This document shows, piece by piece, positions 46,611 through 58,276 of a DNA stretch of 64,000 bases; within the stretch, counting starts at the first letter, position 1; every line of letters starts with the position of its first letter. The notes beneath the pieces are model-generated. The model had not been told where the DNA came from and made no database searches. It saw only the letters and a list, made by a program, of their open reading frames with translations. This DNA comes from Legionella yabuuchiae (GTDB lineage: Bacteria > Pseudomonadota > Gammaproteobacteria > Legionellales > Legionellaceae): NCBI RefSeq assembly GCF_900640115.1, contig NZ_CAAAIW010000009.1:1-64000 (forward strand), written 5' to 3'. Position numbers and translations under genes: made by a program.

Positions 46611-48485
46611 ATGAATCTTGAGAAACAGTATGATGTGATTGTGGTTGGCGGAGGCCATGCTGGGACTGAAGCGGCACTGGCAGCGGCCCGTATGGGCGCT
46701 GACACTTTATTGCTGACCCACAACATGGATATGCTTGGCCAAATGTCTTGTAATCCCGCCATTGGTGGGATTGGAAAAGGGCATTTAGTAAAAGAAATTG
46801 ATGCGCTCGATGGCGTTATGGCAAAAGCGGCGGATTTTGCGGGCATTCAGTTTCGTATCTTAAATGCTTCTAAGGGCCCTGCTGTTCGAGCCACCCGTGC
46901 GCAAGCCGATCGCGTGCTTTATCGTCAGGCAATTCGCCAAGCCTTGCAAGCGCAACCGCATTTAACCATTTTCCAGCAAGCCGTGGATGATCTGGTGATT
47001 GAACATCAACGGGTTACGGGTGTGCGCACCCAAATGGGATTTTATCTTCGTGCTCGCGCAGTCGTATTAACCGTAGGAACCTTTCTTGGCGGAAAAATAC
47101 ACGTAGGATCTAGTCAATCCGCGGGGGGACGAGCGGGCGATCCTCCTGCCATTGCCTTGGCGCATCGTTTACGCGAGCTTGATCTCCCCGTAGGGCGATT
47201 AAAAACAGGAACGCCTCCCAGAATTGATGGACGCACCATCGATTACAGTCAAATGACTGTGCAACCCGGGGATACTCCAGTGCCTGTGTTTTCTTACCTT
47301 GGTAACGCCGCAGACCATCCTAGACAGATGCCTTGTCACATTACCCATACCACCGCCGCCACCCATGATATTATTCGTGAAAATCTTCATCATTCCCCGA
47401 TGTATGCCGGGGTCATTGAAGGCGTAGGTCCACGTTATTGCCCTTCTATTGAGGATAAAATTGTACGATTTGCGGATAAATTATCCCATCAGATTTTTGT
47501 GGAGCCCGAAGGGTTAACTACGGATGAAATTTATCCCAACGGTATTTCTACGAGTTTGCCGTTTGAAGTGCAGGTGCAATTTGTCCGCACCATCAAAGGG
47601 TTTGAACAAGCTCATATCACCCGCCCGGGCTATGCCATTGAATACGATTATTTTGATCCCCGCGGCTTAACTCCTTATTTACACACTAAGCCGTTAGCCA
47701 ATTTATTTTTCGCGGGCCAAATCAATGGCACCACAGGCTATGAAGAAGCAGCGGCTCAAGGGTTGATTGCCGGCATGAATGCGGCCTTGCAAGCCAATGA
47801 CAAGCCGTTATGGAGTCCTCGTCGGGATGAAGCTTACACGGGGGTTTTAATCGATGATTTAGTCACATGTGGTACACAAGAGCCTTATCGCATGTTTACT
47901 TCTAGAGCCGAATACCGCTTAATGCTGCGGGAAGATAATGCCGATTTGCGGTTAACTGAAAAAGGGCGTGAGTTAGGCTTGGTAGGTGATGCGCGCTGGA
48001 AGGCCTTTTCTGAAAAACAAGAAGCGATAGAAAAAGCCAACCAGGCCTTGAAAAACACATGGATTCGCGTGAATCATAACGACGCGTTAAAAGAGGTGCT
48101 TGAGGCCCCCTTGCTGCACGATTGCCGTGCATCGGACTTATTAAAGCGCCCAGAAATTCAATATCATCACTTGCAGCAGTTAGGTGACATGACGTTACCA
48201 GCCCTTTCTCTAGAAGTTGCTGAACAAGTTGAGATTCAAACCAAGTACGCCGGTTATATCGATCGGCAACGAGAAGACATTGAACGACTTCGAAAGCACG
48301 AAAACACAAGTTTGCCCGTGACGTTGGATTACAGCAACGTCTCGGGACTCTCTTCGGAGGTGGTTCAAAAGCTAAATAAGATTAAACCGCAGTCCATTGC
48401 CCAAGCGGGTCGCATCTCAGGTGTGACTCCAGCAGCGTTATCCTTATTATTGGTGCATTTAAAAAAACAGCGATTACTAGCATGA
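46611..48485 (+). CDS. mnmG: tRNA uridine-34 carboxymethylaminomethyl modification enzyme MnmG (GidA)
   Basis: This FAD- and NADH-dependent partner of MnmE has 624 residues from the ATG at 46611. The dinucleotide-binding motif is [39 protein letters not shown] and the second signature [16 protein letters not shown] are present. An in-frame TTG three codons upstream is less likely. It is followed by rsmG with a 4-bp overlap. MnmE is encoded 37 kb upstream at 7.9 kb. Confidence 0.98.
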   Translation: MNLEKQYDVIVVGGGHAGTEAALAAARMGADTLLLTHNMDMLGQMSCNPAIGGIGKGHLVKEIDALDGVMAKAADFAGIQFRILNASKGPAVRATRAQADRVLYRQAIRQALQAQPHLTIFQQAVDDLVIEHQRVTGVRTQMGFYLRARAVVLTVGTFLGGKIHVGSSQSAGGRAGDPPAIALAHRLRELDLPVGRLKTGTPPRIDGRTIDYSQMTVQPGDTPVPVFSYLGNAADHPRQMPCHITHTTAATHDIIRENLHHSPMYAGVIEGVGPRYCPSIEDKIVRFADKLSHQIFVEPEGLTTDEIYPNGISTSLPFEVQVQFVRTIKGFEQAHITRPGYAIEYDYFDPRGLTPYLHTKPLANLFFAGQINGTTGYEEAAAQGLIAGMNAALQANDKPLWSPRRDEAYTGVLIDDLVTCGTQEPYRMFTSRAEYRLMLREDNADLRLTEKGRELGLVGDARWKAFSEKQEAIEKANQALKNTWIRVNHNDALKEVLEAPLLHDCRASDLLKRPEIQYHHLQQLGDMTLPALSLEVAEQVEIQTKYAGYIDRQREDIERLRKHENTSLPVTLDYSNVSGLSSEVVQKLNKIKPQSIAQAGRISGVTPAALSLLLVHLKKQRLLA

Positions 48486-49096
48486 GCTTTCCCCAAAACG
48501 TTCAAGAACAATTAGAGCAGGGATTGCGCCAACTTGGGCTTTATCTGTCACCAGAACCATTTTTGATTTATTTGCAGTTGCTCCATAAATGGAATCAAGC
48601 CTATAATCTAACCGCTGTGCGGGATATGACTTCTATGGTGTCTCGTCATATTTTAGACAGCCTTGCTATTCTTCCTTGGGTAAAAGGTCAGCGTATTATT
48701 GATGTGGGAACGGGACCTGGACTTCCTGGAATTCCTTTAGCATTGGCAAACCCTGATAAACGAGTGGTATTACTGGATAGTAATGGCAAAAAAATTCGAT
48801 TTTTACAGGAAGTGAAACGCATGCTTTCTTTAAATCAAATCGAAATTGTACAAAGCCGAGTCGAAAACTACCACCCAACGCAAGGTTTTGATACAGTAAT
48901 CAGTCGAGCGTTCAGTGATCTAACCCAGATGCTGACTTGGACAAGCCACCTCATTGCAGCAGATGGTATTTGGCTGGCTATGAAAGGGCGAATCCCCGAA
49001 GATGAGCTGAAAACCATTGCGCACCCTTATCAGGTTGTACCATACACCGTACCAGGCTTGGAAGGTCAGCGTTGCTGCGTGATCATTAACCGTTAA
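48482..49096 (+). CDS. rsmG: 16S rRNA (guanine-527-N7)-methyltransferase RsmG (GidB)
   Basis: RsmG methylates G527 of 16S rRNA; loss gives low-level streptomycin resistance in other bacteria. The 204 residues include [23 protein letters not shown] and the SAM-binding motif [16 protein letters not shown], plus SRAFSDL. It overlaps mnmG by 4 bp and is followed 35 bp later by parA, the conserved gidA-gidB-parA-parB order. Confidence 0.98.
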   Translation: MSFPQNVQEQLEQGLRQLGLYLSPEPFLIYLQLLHKWNQAYNLTAVRDMTSMVSRHILDSLAILPWVKGQRIIDVGTGPGLPGIPLALANPDKRVVLLDSNGKKIRFLQEVKRMLSLNQIEIVQSRVENYHPTQGFDTVISRAFSDLTQMLTWTSHLIAADGIWLAMKGRIPEDELKTIAHPYQVVPYTVPGLEGQRCCVIINR

Positions 49097-49131
49097 CGAT
49101 AATCGTGTTCTGTAAGATACAAGGAATCATC

Positions 49132-49905
49132 ATGGCGAAAGTCATAGCCATTGCCAATCAAAAAGGCGGTGTTGGAAAAACCACCACGGCCATTAATTTA
49201 GCGGCTTCTCTGGCGGCAATCCCTCAAAAGGTGTTACTGGTGGATTTAGATCCCCAGGGTAATGCAACGATGGGATCGGGCGTTGATAAAAACGATCTGG
49301 TTCATACCTGTAATGACGTATTGCTTCATGATTGTTTAGCCACACAGGCAGCTTTAACCACCAGCGGCGGTTATGACTTAATTCCTGCGAATGGTGATCT
49401 AACCGTTGCCGAGGTCAGCTTAATGGATCGCAATCACCGTGAGACGTTTTTATTTAAAGCCCTACAACCTTTACAAAGCCAATACGATTTTGTCTTGATT
49501 GATTGTCCGCCGGCTTTAAATACATTGACAATTAATGGGCTAGTTGCGGCTGATTCAGTGTTGGTACCCATGCAATGTGAATATTACGCGTTAGAAGGGT
49601 TAGCGGCATTGTTGTCGACCATTGAACAAATCAAATCCTCGGTGAATCCTAGGCTTCAAATCGAGGGCATATTGCGTACGATGTATGATGCGCGAAACCG
49701 CCTATCCGCGGAAGTCTCTAAGCAATTGCTAGAACATTTTGGTGATAAGGTATACCGTACCGTGGTTCCTAGAAACGTTAGGCTTGCCGAAGCTCCAAGC
49801 CATGGCCTAGCCGCCATGCATTACGATAAATCTTCAGCGGGTGCTGCGGCTTATATGGTTTTAGCCTCTGAAGTGATGGGCAAGCAAGAAGTCATGAGTC
49901 ATTAA
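49132..49905 (+). CDS. parA: Chromosome partitioning ATPase ParA (Soj)
   Basis: The ATG at 49132, preceded by AAGGAATC, gives 257 residues. The deviant Walker A KGGVGKTTTAINLAASL is at about residues 10-26, with LLVDLDPQGNATMGSG and FVLIDCPPALN following. It is a short ParA without an N-terminal DNA-binding domain, the chromosomal type. It partners the adjacent ParB and the parS in recF to move newly replicated origins apart. Confidence 0.97.
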   Translation: MAKVIAIANQKGGVGKTTTAINLAASLAAIPQKVLLVDLDPQGNATMGSGVDKNDLVHTCNDVLLHDCLATQAALTTSGGYDLIPANGDLTVAEVSLMDRNHRETFLFKALQPLQSQYDFVLIDCPPALNTLTINGLVAADSVLVPMQCEYYALEGLAALLSTIEQIKSSVNPRLQIEGILRTMYDARNRLSAEVSKQLLEHFGDKVYRTVVPRNVRLAEAPSHGLAAMHYDKSSAGAAAYMVLASEVMGKQEVMSH

Positions 49906-49920
49906 TTTGAGGGTTCAACA

Positions 49921-50805
49921 ATGGTAAAACGGGGTGGTCTTGGGCGAAATTTATCCGTTCTTTTGGGTCAAACCAATCAGGCTACGGTAGATCAACCTAA
50001 TGAACAAACGCTTCATTCTCTTCCCTTAAGCCAATTACAACCTGGTAAGTATCAACCCCGTGGCGATATTGAGGAATCTGGTTTGCTTGAACTTGCCGAG
50101 TCAATAAAAAGGCAAGGGTTACTGCAGCCTATTGTGGTGCGTGAAATTGATTCTGGGCGCTTTGAAATCATTGCTGGCGAGCGTCGATGGCGCGCGTGTA
50201 AACTAGCTGGCTTAACCGAAGTTCCAACCTTAATCCGGCAAGTGGATGATGAAACCGCCATGGCCATGGCCTTGGTTGAAAATTTACAGCGCGAAGATTT
50301 AAATGCGATGGACCAAGCCCGGGCAATGCAGCGTTTAATCGATGAGTTTGATTTAACGCATAAGCAAGTGGCTGAACTATTATCCAAATCCCGTACTGCG
50401 GTTAGTAATTTTTTAAGGTTAATGCAATTAAGCGATGAAGTGAAAATTCTGCTTGAACATGGCGATTTGGATATGGGGCACGCACGCTGCTTACTGATGT
50501 TAACCCCCGAGCAACAAAGACAAGTGGCAGAACTTGTTGTGGCGAAAAATTTCTCTGTGCGTGAGACGGAGGCGTTGGTGGCGCGCATAAAATCGGGCGC
50601 TTCGTTAAAAGCCGTGGCCGGTAAGCGAACCAATATCCCTTCGCAATTTGAAGCGCAATTGCACGACTTGGCTAGTCAATTGAACACCAAAATTAAATTA
50701 AAGCCTGGTAAAGCTGGAAAAGGATCATTAGTAATTCATTACGAAGATGAGCAAAGGCTTTCCGAACTGCTACGCACGATAAGTGGGAGTGCAAAACGCA
50801 TTTAG
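49921..50805 (+). CDS. parB: Chromosome partitioning protein ParB (Spo0J)
   Basis: ParB binds parS, uses CTP to slide and spread, and activates ParA ATPase. The 294 residues start MVKRGGLGRNLSVLL (ParA-interaction region). The CTP-binding motifs follow: GKYQPRG, then IIAGERRWRACKLAGL. The helix-turn-helix is THKQVAELLSKSRTAVSN. A C-terminal dimerisation domain ends the protein. It lies 15 bp after parA and 15 bp before yraN. Confidence 0.98.
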   Translation: MVKRGGLGRNLSVLLGQTNQATVDQPNEQTLHSLPLSQLQPGKYQPRGDIEESGLLELAESIKRQGLLQPIVVREIDSGRFEIIAGERRWRACKLAGLTEVPTLIRQVDDETAMAMALVENLQREDLNAMDQARAMQRLIDEFDLTHKQVAELLSKSRTAVSNFLRLMQLSDEVKILLEHGDLDMGHARCLLMLTPEQQRQVAELVVAKNFSVRETEALVARIKSGASLKAVAGKRTNIPSQFEAQLHDLASQLNTKIKLKPGKAGKGSLVIHYEDEQRLSELLRTISGSAKRI

Positions 50806-50820
50806 AGGGTAAGAAAACGG

Positions 50821-51177
50821 ATGTCACAACAAATCGGATTTGCCGCGGAAGAAGAGGCTAAACAGTATCTTCTTTCACAAGGGTTGAAACTCATTGATCA
50901 GAATTATCGCAGCAAGCTAGGCGAAATTGATTTAATCATGCAAGATAATGCTTATCTGGTTTTTATTGAGGTACGAGCACGGGCATCAAACGCGTTTGGA
51001 GGCGCACTTGCCAGCGTGAATTACCAGAAGCAACAAAAGCTAATTAAAACCGCATTATTTTATTTAATGCAAAAAAAACTGAACAATAAATACCCCGTTC
51101 GATTTGACGTGATCTCTCTTGAAGGCAAACCGTATCAAATCAATTGGATAAAAGATGCCTTTAGGGCAGATTATTAG
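50821..51177 (+). CDS. yraN: UPF0102 family nuclease-like protein YraN
   Basis: The 118 residues start IGFAAEEEAKQYLLSQGLK and contain the restriction-endonuclease-like core NYRSKLGEIDLIMQD, then LVFIEVRARA (D and ExK-like residues). The family is widespread but its function is poorly known; a Holliday-junction-resolvase-like fold is predicted. In E. coli it sits between lpoA and diaA; here it follows parB and precedes diaA by 96 bp. Confidence 0.92.
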   Translation: MSQQIGFAAEEEAKQYLLSQGLKLIDQNYRSKLGEIDLIMQDNAYLVFIEVRARASNAFGGALASVNYQKQQKLIKTALFYLMQKKLNNKYPVRFDVISLEGKPYQINWIKDAFRADY

Positions 51178-51273
51178 GGTTAGAGACACGTGGGCGCGTT
51201 ATGTTGGAATTATGAGCGCAGATTAAGTATCTAGGGTATTGTTAACATCTAACCCCCCTAAAATGAGGTAAGA

Positions 51274-51870
51274 ATGATACAACTGGAAGATCGCGTTAAG
51301 CATTTATTTGGTGCTAGCATAGAAGCAAAAATAGCTGTTGCGGATACTATGGCCTCTGTAATTGCGAAAGCGGGAATGCGTCTTGCCAATTGTTTATTAA
51401 ATGATGGTAAATTGATTCTCTGCGGCAATGGTGGCTCCGCCGCAAACTGCCTGCATTTCTCTGCTGCGATGCTCAATCGCTTTGAGGTTGAACGCCCGGC
51501 GCTGCCTGTGATTGCGTTAACGGACCAAGGCGCGTTGACTTCCGTTGGCAATGATGGTCACTTTGATCAAGTGTTTGCCCGCCAAATTCAGGCGCTTGGG
51601 CATGAAGGAGACGTGCTGGTGGCGATCACTACGTCTGGCAACGCGGATAACATATTACAAGCGGTCAATGCCGCGAATGATCGCGGGATGGATACCATCG
51701 CTTTAAGCGGCCGTGATGGGGGGGTTTTAGCCAACCATTTAGGACCGGAAGATATTGAGCTTCGCGTAGCAGGCGACACTGCTGCACGAATTCGGGAAAT
51801 GCATTTATTTATTTTACATTGTTTTTGCGATTTAATTGATCAGTGCTTGTTTGGACAAATGGTGGGGTAA
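51274..51870 (+). CDS. diaA: DnaA initiator-associating protein DiaA / SIS-domain protein (GmhA-like)
   Basis: The 198 residues form one SIS domain with CGNGGSAANCLHFSAAMLNR, ITTSGNADNI and the C-terminal ARIREMHLFILHCFCDLID. It resembles both phosphoheptose isomerase GmhA and DiaA. Adjacency to yraN and the BON lipoprotein genes, plus the FEVERPALPVIALT and C-terminal sequences, favour DiaA, which binds DnaA and promotes timely initiation in E. coli. Isomerase activity cannot be excluded. Confidence 0.85.
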   Translation: MIQLEDRVKHLFGASIEAKIAVADTMASVIAKAGMRLANCLLNDGKLILCGNGGSAANCLHFSAAMLNRFEVERPALPVIALTDQGALTSVGNDGHFDQVFARQIQALGHEGDVLVAITTSGNADNILQAVNAANDRGMDTIALSGRDGGVLANHLGPEDIELRVAGDTAARIREMHLFILHCFCDLIDQCLFGQMVG

Positions 51871-51876
51871 TACATT

Positions 51877-52434
51877 ATGAAACAATTAACGATTTTATTC
51901 TTATCCTCTCTTTTGGCTGGATGCGTCGCCGTGGTGGCCGCCGGAGCTGCCGGAGGCTTAATCGTTTATGACAAACGCAGCGTGGTGATGATTGAAAAAG
52001 ATGCAAGAATTTTTCATGTCGTTCATAAGACCATTGTAACCAATCCAAAATTTGATGATTCACACATCGATGTTACCAGTTTTAACCAAGTGGTCTTATT
52101 AACCGGGCAAACACCTGCAGCTTCCTTGAAAGTTTTCGCTGAAAAAATTGCAAGACAAACGCCAAACGTTGAACGCGTGTACAATGAAATTGCAATTGGT
52201 TACCCCACGCCGCTGTCTCAACGCAGCAAAGACTCTTGGATCACCAGTCAAGTTCGCGCACAAATGCTGGCTAAAAAAGGACTGGAGTCTGGATCCATCC
52301 GCGTAGTAACCGAAAATTCGGTAGTGTATCTAATGGGGATTGTGACCCACAAACAAGCGAACTTAGCAGTGGACGTTGCAAGACAAGTTAACGGTGTAAC
52401 TAAAGTAGTCAAAGTCTTTCGCTACATAACCTAG
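51877..52434 (+). CDS. BON-domain lipoprotein (DolP-like)
   Basis: The 185 residues start with a lipoprotein signal peptide; the lipobox LLAGC puts the lipidated Cys at residue 16. Two BON domains follow: about 45-105 (HIDVTSFNQVVLLTGQTP) and about 110-185 (SIRVVTENSVVYLMGIVT). It fits the E. coli dolP/yraP position after diaA. DolP supports outer-membrane integrity. It starts 7 bp after the diaA stop. Confidence 0.92.
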   Translation: MKQLTILFLSSLLAGCVAVVAAGAAGGLIVYDKRSVVMIEKDARIFHVVHKTIVTNPKFDDSHIDVTSFNQVVLLTGQTPAASLKVFAEKIARQTPNVERVYNEIAIGYPTPLSQRSKDSWITSQVRAQMLAKKGLESGSIRVVTENSVVYLMGIVTHKQANLAVDVARQVNGVTKVVKVFRYIT

Positions 52435-52466
52435 CGAAACGATTGACCATTCATTTCACGGCTAAT

Positions 52467-53054
52467 ATGAATCGAAAAGCGGGGATTGTAATTCTGGTTC
52501 TTCTAGCGTGCGTCGCGTTAACTGGCTGCATCACCAATATTTTGACGGGTGCTACGTTAATTTATGATCGTCATAATCTGTATAAGCAGGCCAGTGATTT
52601 TCAGCTCGGTGCGAACGTTGGACGAGCGCTCTATAAGGATACGACGTTTAAATGCGACTATTGTGCAATCGATTACGCGGCGTTCAATGGAGATATTTTG
52701 TTAGCCGGCCATGTGCCAAGCCACGCATTAAAGGAAGAGGCGGAGAGACGCGTGAAAAAAATAGTGGGCTATCGTAGATTGTTTGTCCAAATGAGCATTC
52801 AAAAAGCCCCCAGAGACACGTTTGAAGACAGTTGGATAACTGCTAAAATACGAAGTAGCATCATCGCAGATTCAGAGATTAACCCTAAAAAGTTTAAGGT
52901 GGTCACGTCGGATCAAATTGTATATCTCATGGGCGATGTAATCCCGGAACAAGCCAAAAAGGTTATTTTGATTGCAAGAAAAACATTTGGTGTAAGAAGG
53001 GTAGTTAAATTATTTAAGTATTATCATTTAAGTGACCAGGCCACGCTTGATTGA
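52467..53054 (+). CDS. Second BON-domain lipoprotein
   Basis: From the ATG at 52467 (MNRKAGIVILV) it has 195 residues; an upstream TTG at 52443 is possible. The lipobox VALTGC predicts lipidation. Two BON domains are visible: DYAAFNGDILLAGHVPSHA and FKVVTSDQIVYLMGDVIP. It is a clear paralogue of the preceding lipoprotein (matching DSWIT in the linker and xxYLMG), so the pair arose by tandem duplication. It is the last gene before a terminator-like hairpin. Confidence 0.88.
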   Translation: MNRKAGIVILVLLACVALTGCITNILTGATLIYDRHNLYKQASDFQLGANVGRALYKDTTFKCDYCAIDYAAFNGDILLAGHVPSHALKEEAERRVKKIVGYRRLFVQMSIQKAPRDTFEDSWITAKIRSSIIADSEINPKKFKVVTSDQIVYLMGDVIPEQAKKVILIARKTFGVRRVVKLFKYYHLSDQATLD

Positions 53055-53082
53055 CTCTGGTTATAAGCTTACCACTTGTCCA

Positions 53083-53118
53083 AAAAATAAAAGGCCTGAG
53101 CTATCTCAGGCCATTTGC
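53083..53118. terminator. Bidirectional terminator-like hairpin
   Basis: GGCCTGAG and CTCAGGCC (53093-53112) form a perfect 8-bp stem with a 4-nt loop. On the minus strand it is followed by TTTTATTTTTT, so it terminates best in that direction, towards transcripts from 53.7 kb. On the plus strand the tail is ATTTGC. Confidence 0.75.
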
Positions 53119-53481
53119 TGCTGTTCCCAATCAGGAAAGTGGCAAACCTGATGTGGATAATTATACTTTATCAATTGATGAAACTATTATCCAGTTGTTT
53201 ATCGGAATTTCTAAAAAAAAAATGAAATAAAAATCATCAAGTTGGAAGAATTGATTGAATGGTTGGTTTGATTGCGGACATATGGATTAAAATATTCCAC
53301 AGCACACAGGTATTTTTAACTTTCTACGTATCTAAACCTAGAAACAGCACCACAAGCTGAGAGCTTCTCCATTATTCCTACGTAATGCGGTCAAAGCCGC
53401 AGTACATAGGAATTTCAAAGAACGCTCAGACGCTTCGGTTCAATTCAATAAGTCAATCAAAACAGTAACGGTCAAACTAGA
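53119..53481. other. AT-rich gene-free stretch with one consensus DnaA box
   Basis: There is no credible gene. TGTGGATAA at 53152-53160 is TTATCCACA, the full DnaA-box consensus, with a partial TTATCCAG near 53190 and A-tracts around 53215-53225. It may be a DnaA-titration or regulatory site, or a chance match. The remainder shows nothing recognisable. Confidence 0.5.
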
Positions 53482-53724
53482 TTAGTGAATATGCCCTTTA
53501 CTCAAGCGCTTTCTCACCTTTTTAAGTTTATACGCGCGTTGCTGGCCAGTGGATTCATTAATATTCGTGGTCTCTTCGTTTAAGTTTCTTTGAGCTGGGT
53601 GTGATCGGAAGTGTTTTCGGTAAGGGTTGTGTGATTTATCATGTTTATGTTCTAATCCATCTCCGTAACGATTAGCCATTTTCTCCCGCATATGAGCCGC
53701 GGTGCGCTGTTGCTTTTCAGACAT
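53482..53724 (-). CDS. Small basic hypothetical protein
   Basis: The ATG at 53724 follows a strong GAAGGAAGAGG ribosome binding site and gives 80 residues. It is rich in His, Lys, Arg and Asn (EKQQRTAAHMREKMANRYGD at the start and LKKVRKRLSKGHIH at the end). It has no membrane segment or cysteine. Basic composition suggests nucleic-acid or polyanion binding; no family is recognised. The frame is open upstream to 54042, but that part overlaps atpI antisense and has no matching start site. Confidence 0.65.
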   Translation of the reverse strand: MSEKQQRTAAHMREKMANRYGDGLEHKHDKSHNPYRKHFRSHPAQRNLNEETTNINESTGQQRAYKLKKVRKRLSKGHIH

Positions 53725-53943
53725 AATGCCTCTTCCTTCGAATTGAGTCCAGGCTGGCAGAATAAGCGATTCGCGATGAACGAAGCTGTGTAAACTTCTG
53801 CCCCCACGATGTAACCCATCGTTAATAAAATTATAGGATATGCAAAGCAAGGTGCACAAATATAAAACAGCAAAAATTCGTAAGAAGGAAATAATACTCA
53901 TAGTATGTAGTAAAATTTTTGAGATGTATTGCCATCGTTGGCG

Positions 53944-53972
53944 TTGATTATCCATTTTGTTTACTTTATAAT
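53944..53972 (+). promoter_or_regulatory. Sigma-70 promoter of the atp operon
   Basis: TTGATT (53944-53949) and TATAAT (53967-53972) are separated by 17 bp. Transcription would start near 53979, just before atpI. That makes the ATG at 53985 nearly leaderless, so atpI may start at the GTG at 53997. Confidence 0.7.
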
Positions 53973-53984
53973 CCGCGCCAAAAG

Positions 53985-55221
<1,237 letters not shown>

Positions 55222-55248
55222 TCGGTGTTTTAGTGTTTAATTTTTTAA

Positions 55249-55548
<300 letters not shown>

Positions 55549-55597
55549 GAACACGTTCTATAGGTAATACTGTCCCAATGCTACAGGAGAAAAGACC

Positions 55598-56068
55598 TTG
55601 GATATCAATCTAACGCTGGTCATACAAATGCTGGTCTTTGCTACATTTGTTTGGTTTACCATGAAATTTGTCTGGCCTCCGCTGTCTAAAGCGCTAGAAG
55701 AGCGCCAAGATAAGATAGCCGATGGTTTGGCGGCTGCTGAGCGCGGCCGTAGAGAACTTGAGCTAGCGCAGCATCGTGTTAAAGATGAAATGAAACAAGC
55801 GAAAGCTCAGGCTGCTGAAATCATCGAAAAGGCCAATCGTCGCGCTAATCAAATCGTCGAAGAAGCCAAAGACGATGCACGACAAGAAGCACAAAAGCTT
55901 GCAGCGATGGCTAAAGATCAGATTGCTCAAGAAGTCAATCGCGCTCGTGATGATTTACGTAAGCAAGTCGCTTCATTAGCAATTGCTGGTGCTGAAAAAA
56001 TTCTGAAGCAGGAAATCAATGAAAGCACAAATCGTGCACTGCTGGATAATTTGATCGAAGAGATTTGA
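55598..56068 (+). CDS. atpF: ATP synthase F0 subunit b
   Basis: Subunit b is the peripheral stalk: one N-terminal membrane helix ([20 protein letters not shown]) and a long charged coiled coil rich in Ala, Lys, Glu and Gln. It has 156 residues, as in E. coli. The start is a TTG at 55598 preceded by AGGAGAAAAGACC; the family start ([12 protein letters not shown]) supports it. The stop lies 1 bp before atpH. Confidence 0.96.
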   Translation: MDINLTLVIQMLVFATFVWFTMKFVWPPLSKALEERQDKIADGLAAAERGRRELELAQHRVKDEMKQAKAQAAEIIEKANRRANQIVEEAKDDARQEAQKLAAMAKDQIAQEVNRARDDLRKQVASLAIAGAEKILKQEINESTNRALLDNLIEEI

Positions 56069-56069
56069 T

Positions 56070-56618
56070 ATGGCTGAAACAACTACTACTGCCAGACCTT
56101 ATGCCAAAGCAATGTTTGAGCATGCCCTAGAAAGCAGAGCGTTAGCGGTATGGTCTGGGATATTGCAAACGCTGGCACGAGCTGTCTTAGACCATGCTGC
56201 AAGGGATTTTATAAGCAATCCTGCGAGCACGATTGAGCAGCAAACTAAGTTGCTTATGGCGGTCGTTCAAGACGCACCATTTAAAGAGCAGCAAAAAGCG
56301 ATTCTTAACTTAATTGCTTTATTAGCTGAAAATAAGCGTCTTTTATTGTTGCCCGATATTTACGCGCAATATGAGGCTTTACGGGCTGAGCAGGAAAAAA
56401 CGTTGGTCGTAAAGGTTCGCTCGTTTGCGAAATTAACCGAAGCGCAACAACAGCAACTAATCAAATCTCTTAGTCAGCGCCTGCAACGACAAATCACCCT
56501 TGATGTGACTATTGATGAGTCATTGCTGGGTGGTGCTGTAATACATGCAGGTGATTTGGTCATTGATGGCTCGGTGAGAGGGAAGCTGAATAAACTTCGC
56601 ACCAGTTTGGCCGCATAA
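56070..56618 (+). CDS. atpH: ATP synthase F1 subunit delta
   Basis: Delta links the F1 crown to the b stalk. The 182 residues start [18 protein letters not shown], the delta signature (ARPYAxAxF). The C-terminus has [20 protein letters not shown] and [15 protein letters not shown], also typical. It begins 1 bp after the atpF stop. It is complete. Confidence 0.97.
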   Translation: MAETTTTARPYAKAMFEHALESRALAVWSGILQTLARAVLDHAARDFISNPASTIEQQTKLLMAVVQDAPFKEQQKAILNLIALLAENKRLLLLPDIYAQYEALRAEQEKTLVVKVRSFAKLTEAQQQQLIKSLSQRLQRQITLDVTIDESLLGGAVIHAGDLVIDGSVRGKLNKLRTSLAA

Positions 56619-56637
56619 TTATTTGAGGATATATTCC

Positions 56638-58191
56638 ATGTCAGAACAAATTGCGTTAAATCCATCAGAAATCAGTGAGTTAATCCGAAGTAAGATTGAA
56701 CAATTCAGTGTGATTTCTGAAGCCCGTAACGAAGGCACAATCGTAAGTTTAAAAGACGGTATTGTTCGTCTTCACGGCTTGGCTGACGTTATGCAAGGGG
56801 AAATGATTGAATTTCCAGGCGGTATTTATGGTTTGGCTCTTAACTTAGAGCGTGATTCCGTTGGTGCGGTCGTTTTAGGAGATGCAAGTTCTCTATCTGA
56901 AGGTCAGAAAGGCAAGTGTACCGGTCGTATTCTTGAGGTTCCCGTTGGGCGTAACCTCCTAGGCCGTGTGGTGGACGCATTAGGAAATCCTATTGATGGT
57001 AAAGGACCTATCGAAGCCGATAAGTTGTCACCAATTGAAAAAGTAGCTCCCGGAGTCATTGCTCGTAAATCAGTAGACCAACCCGTGCAAACTGGGTTGA
57101 AAGCTGTGGACGCTATGATTCCTATCGGCCGTGGTCAGCGTGAGCTTATCATTGGCGACCGTCAAACGGGTAAAAGCGCGATTGCTATTGATGCTATTAT
57201 TAATCAAAAAGGCACTGGCGTTAAATGTATTTACGTTGCTATCGGCCAGAAAGCATCCTCAATTTCTTCTATCGTTCGAAAACTGGAAGAGCACGGCGCG
57301 ATGGAGCACACCATTGTTGTGGTTGCCGGTGCTTCTGATTCCGCTGCGTTGCAGTTTATTGCACCTTACTCTGGCTGTTCCATGGGCGAATATTTCATGG
57401 AGCGCGGTGAGGATGCGTTGATTGTTTATGATGATTTGACGAAGCAAGCTTGGGCTTATCGCCAGATTTCGTTGCTGTTGCGTCGTCCCCCAGGCCGTGA
57501 AGCCTACCCAGGGGATATTTTCTACCTGCATTCGCGCTTACTGGAACGCGCAGCGCGCATCAATGCTCAAGAAGTTGAGCGCTTAACCAATGGTGAAGTG
57601 AAAGGCAAGACAGGTTCGTTAACGGCGTTGCCTATTATTGAAACCCAAGCCGGTGACGTATCTGCATTCGTTCCAACCAACGTTATTTCAATCACCGATG
57701 GTCAGATTTTCTTGGATGTTGATTTATTTAACTCAGGCATTCGACCAGCAATTAACTCGGGATTATCCGTGTCGCGTGTGGGTGGGGCAGCACAAACTAA
57801 GATCATGAAAAAGCTTGGGGGCGGTACTCGTCTTGCCTTAGCTCAGTTTCGCGAATTAGAAGCGTTCTCACAATTTGCTTCTGATTTAGATGAAGCAACC
57901 CGTAAGCAGCTTGAGCGTGGGCAACGAATCACAGAGCTTATGAAGCAAAAGCAATACGCGCCGCTTTCTGTTGCAGAAATGGCATTATCATTGTTCATCG
58001 TTGAGAAAGGTTATTTAGATGATGTTCCAGTTTCAGAAGTTAGCAGTTTCGAATCTGCGTTTCGCGACTTCATGCATAGCTCCTACGAATCATTGTTAAT
58101 TAAAATCAATGAGACTGGCGCTTATGATGATGAAGTTGAAGCTGAGCTTCGTAAAGCGGTTGAAGAGTTTAAACGAACCGGTAGCTGGTAA
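56638..58191 (+). CDS. atpA: ATP synthase F1 subunit alpha
   Basis: The non-catalytic nucleotide-binding alpha subunit has 517 residues from ATG 56638 ([13 protein letters not shown]), with a TGAGGA ribosome binding site. The P-loop is [14 protein letters not shown]. Also present are [20 protein letters not shown], and [17 protein letters not shown], the family signature containing the arginine finger. Complete and conserved. Confidence 0.98.
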   Translation: MSEQIALNPSEISELIRSKIEQFSVISEARNEGTIVSLKDGIVRLHGLADVMQGEMIEFPGGIYGLALNLERDSVGAVVLGDASSLSEGQKGKCTGRILEVPVGRNLLGRVVDALGNPIDGKGPIEADKLSPIEKVAPGVIARKSVDQPVQTGLKAVDAMIPIGRGQRELIIGDRQTGKSAIAIDAIINQKGTGVKCIYVAIGQKASSISSIVRKLEEHGAMEHTIVVVAGASDSAALQFIAPYSGCSMGEYFMERGEDALIVYDDLTKQAWAYRQISLLLRRPPGREAYPGDIFYLHSRLLERAARINAQEVERLTNGEVKGKTGSLTALPIIETQAGDVSAFVPTNVISITDGQIFLDVDLFNSGIRPAINSGLSVSRVGGAAQTKIMKKLGGGTRLALAQFRELEAFSQFASDLDEATRKQLERGQRITELMKQKQYAPLSVAEMALSLFIVEKGYLDDVPVSEVSSFESAFRDFMHSSYESLLIKINETGAYDDEVEAELRKAVEEFKRTGSW

Positions 58192-58276
58192 GTCTTGATG
58201 AAGGCCATCTTATTGGGTGGCTTAACTAGTACATGCGTGGAACACCATGCATGTTGTAATAAAGGTGAAGCAAGTT

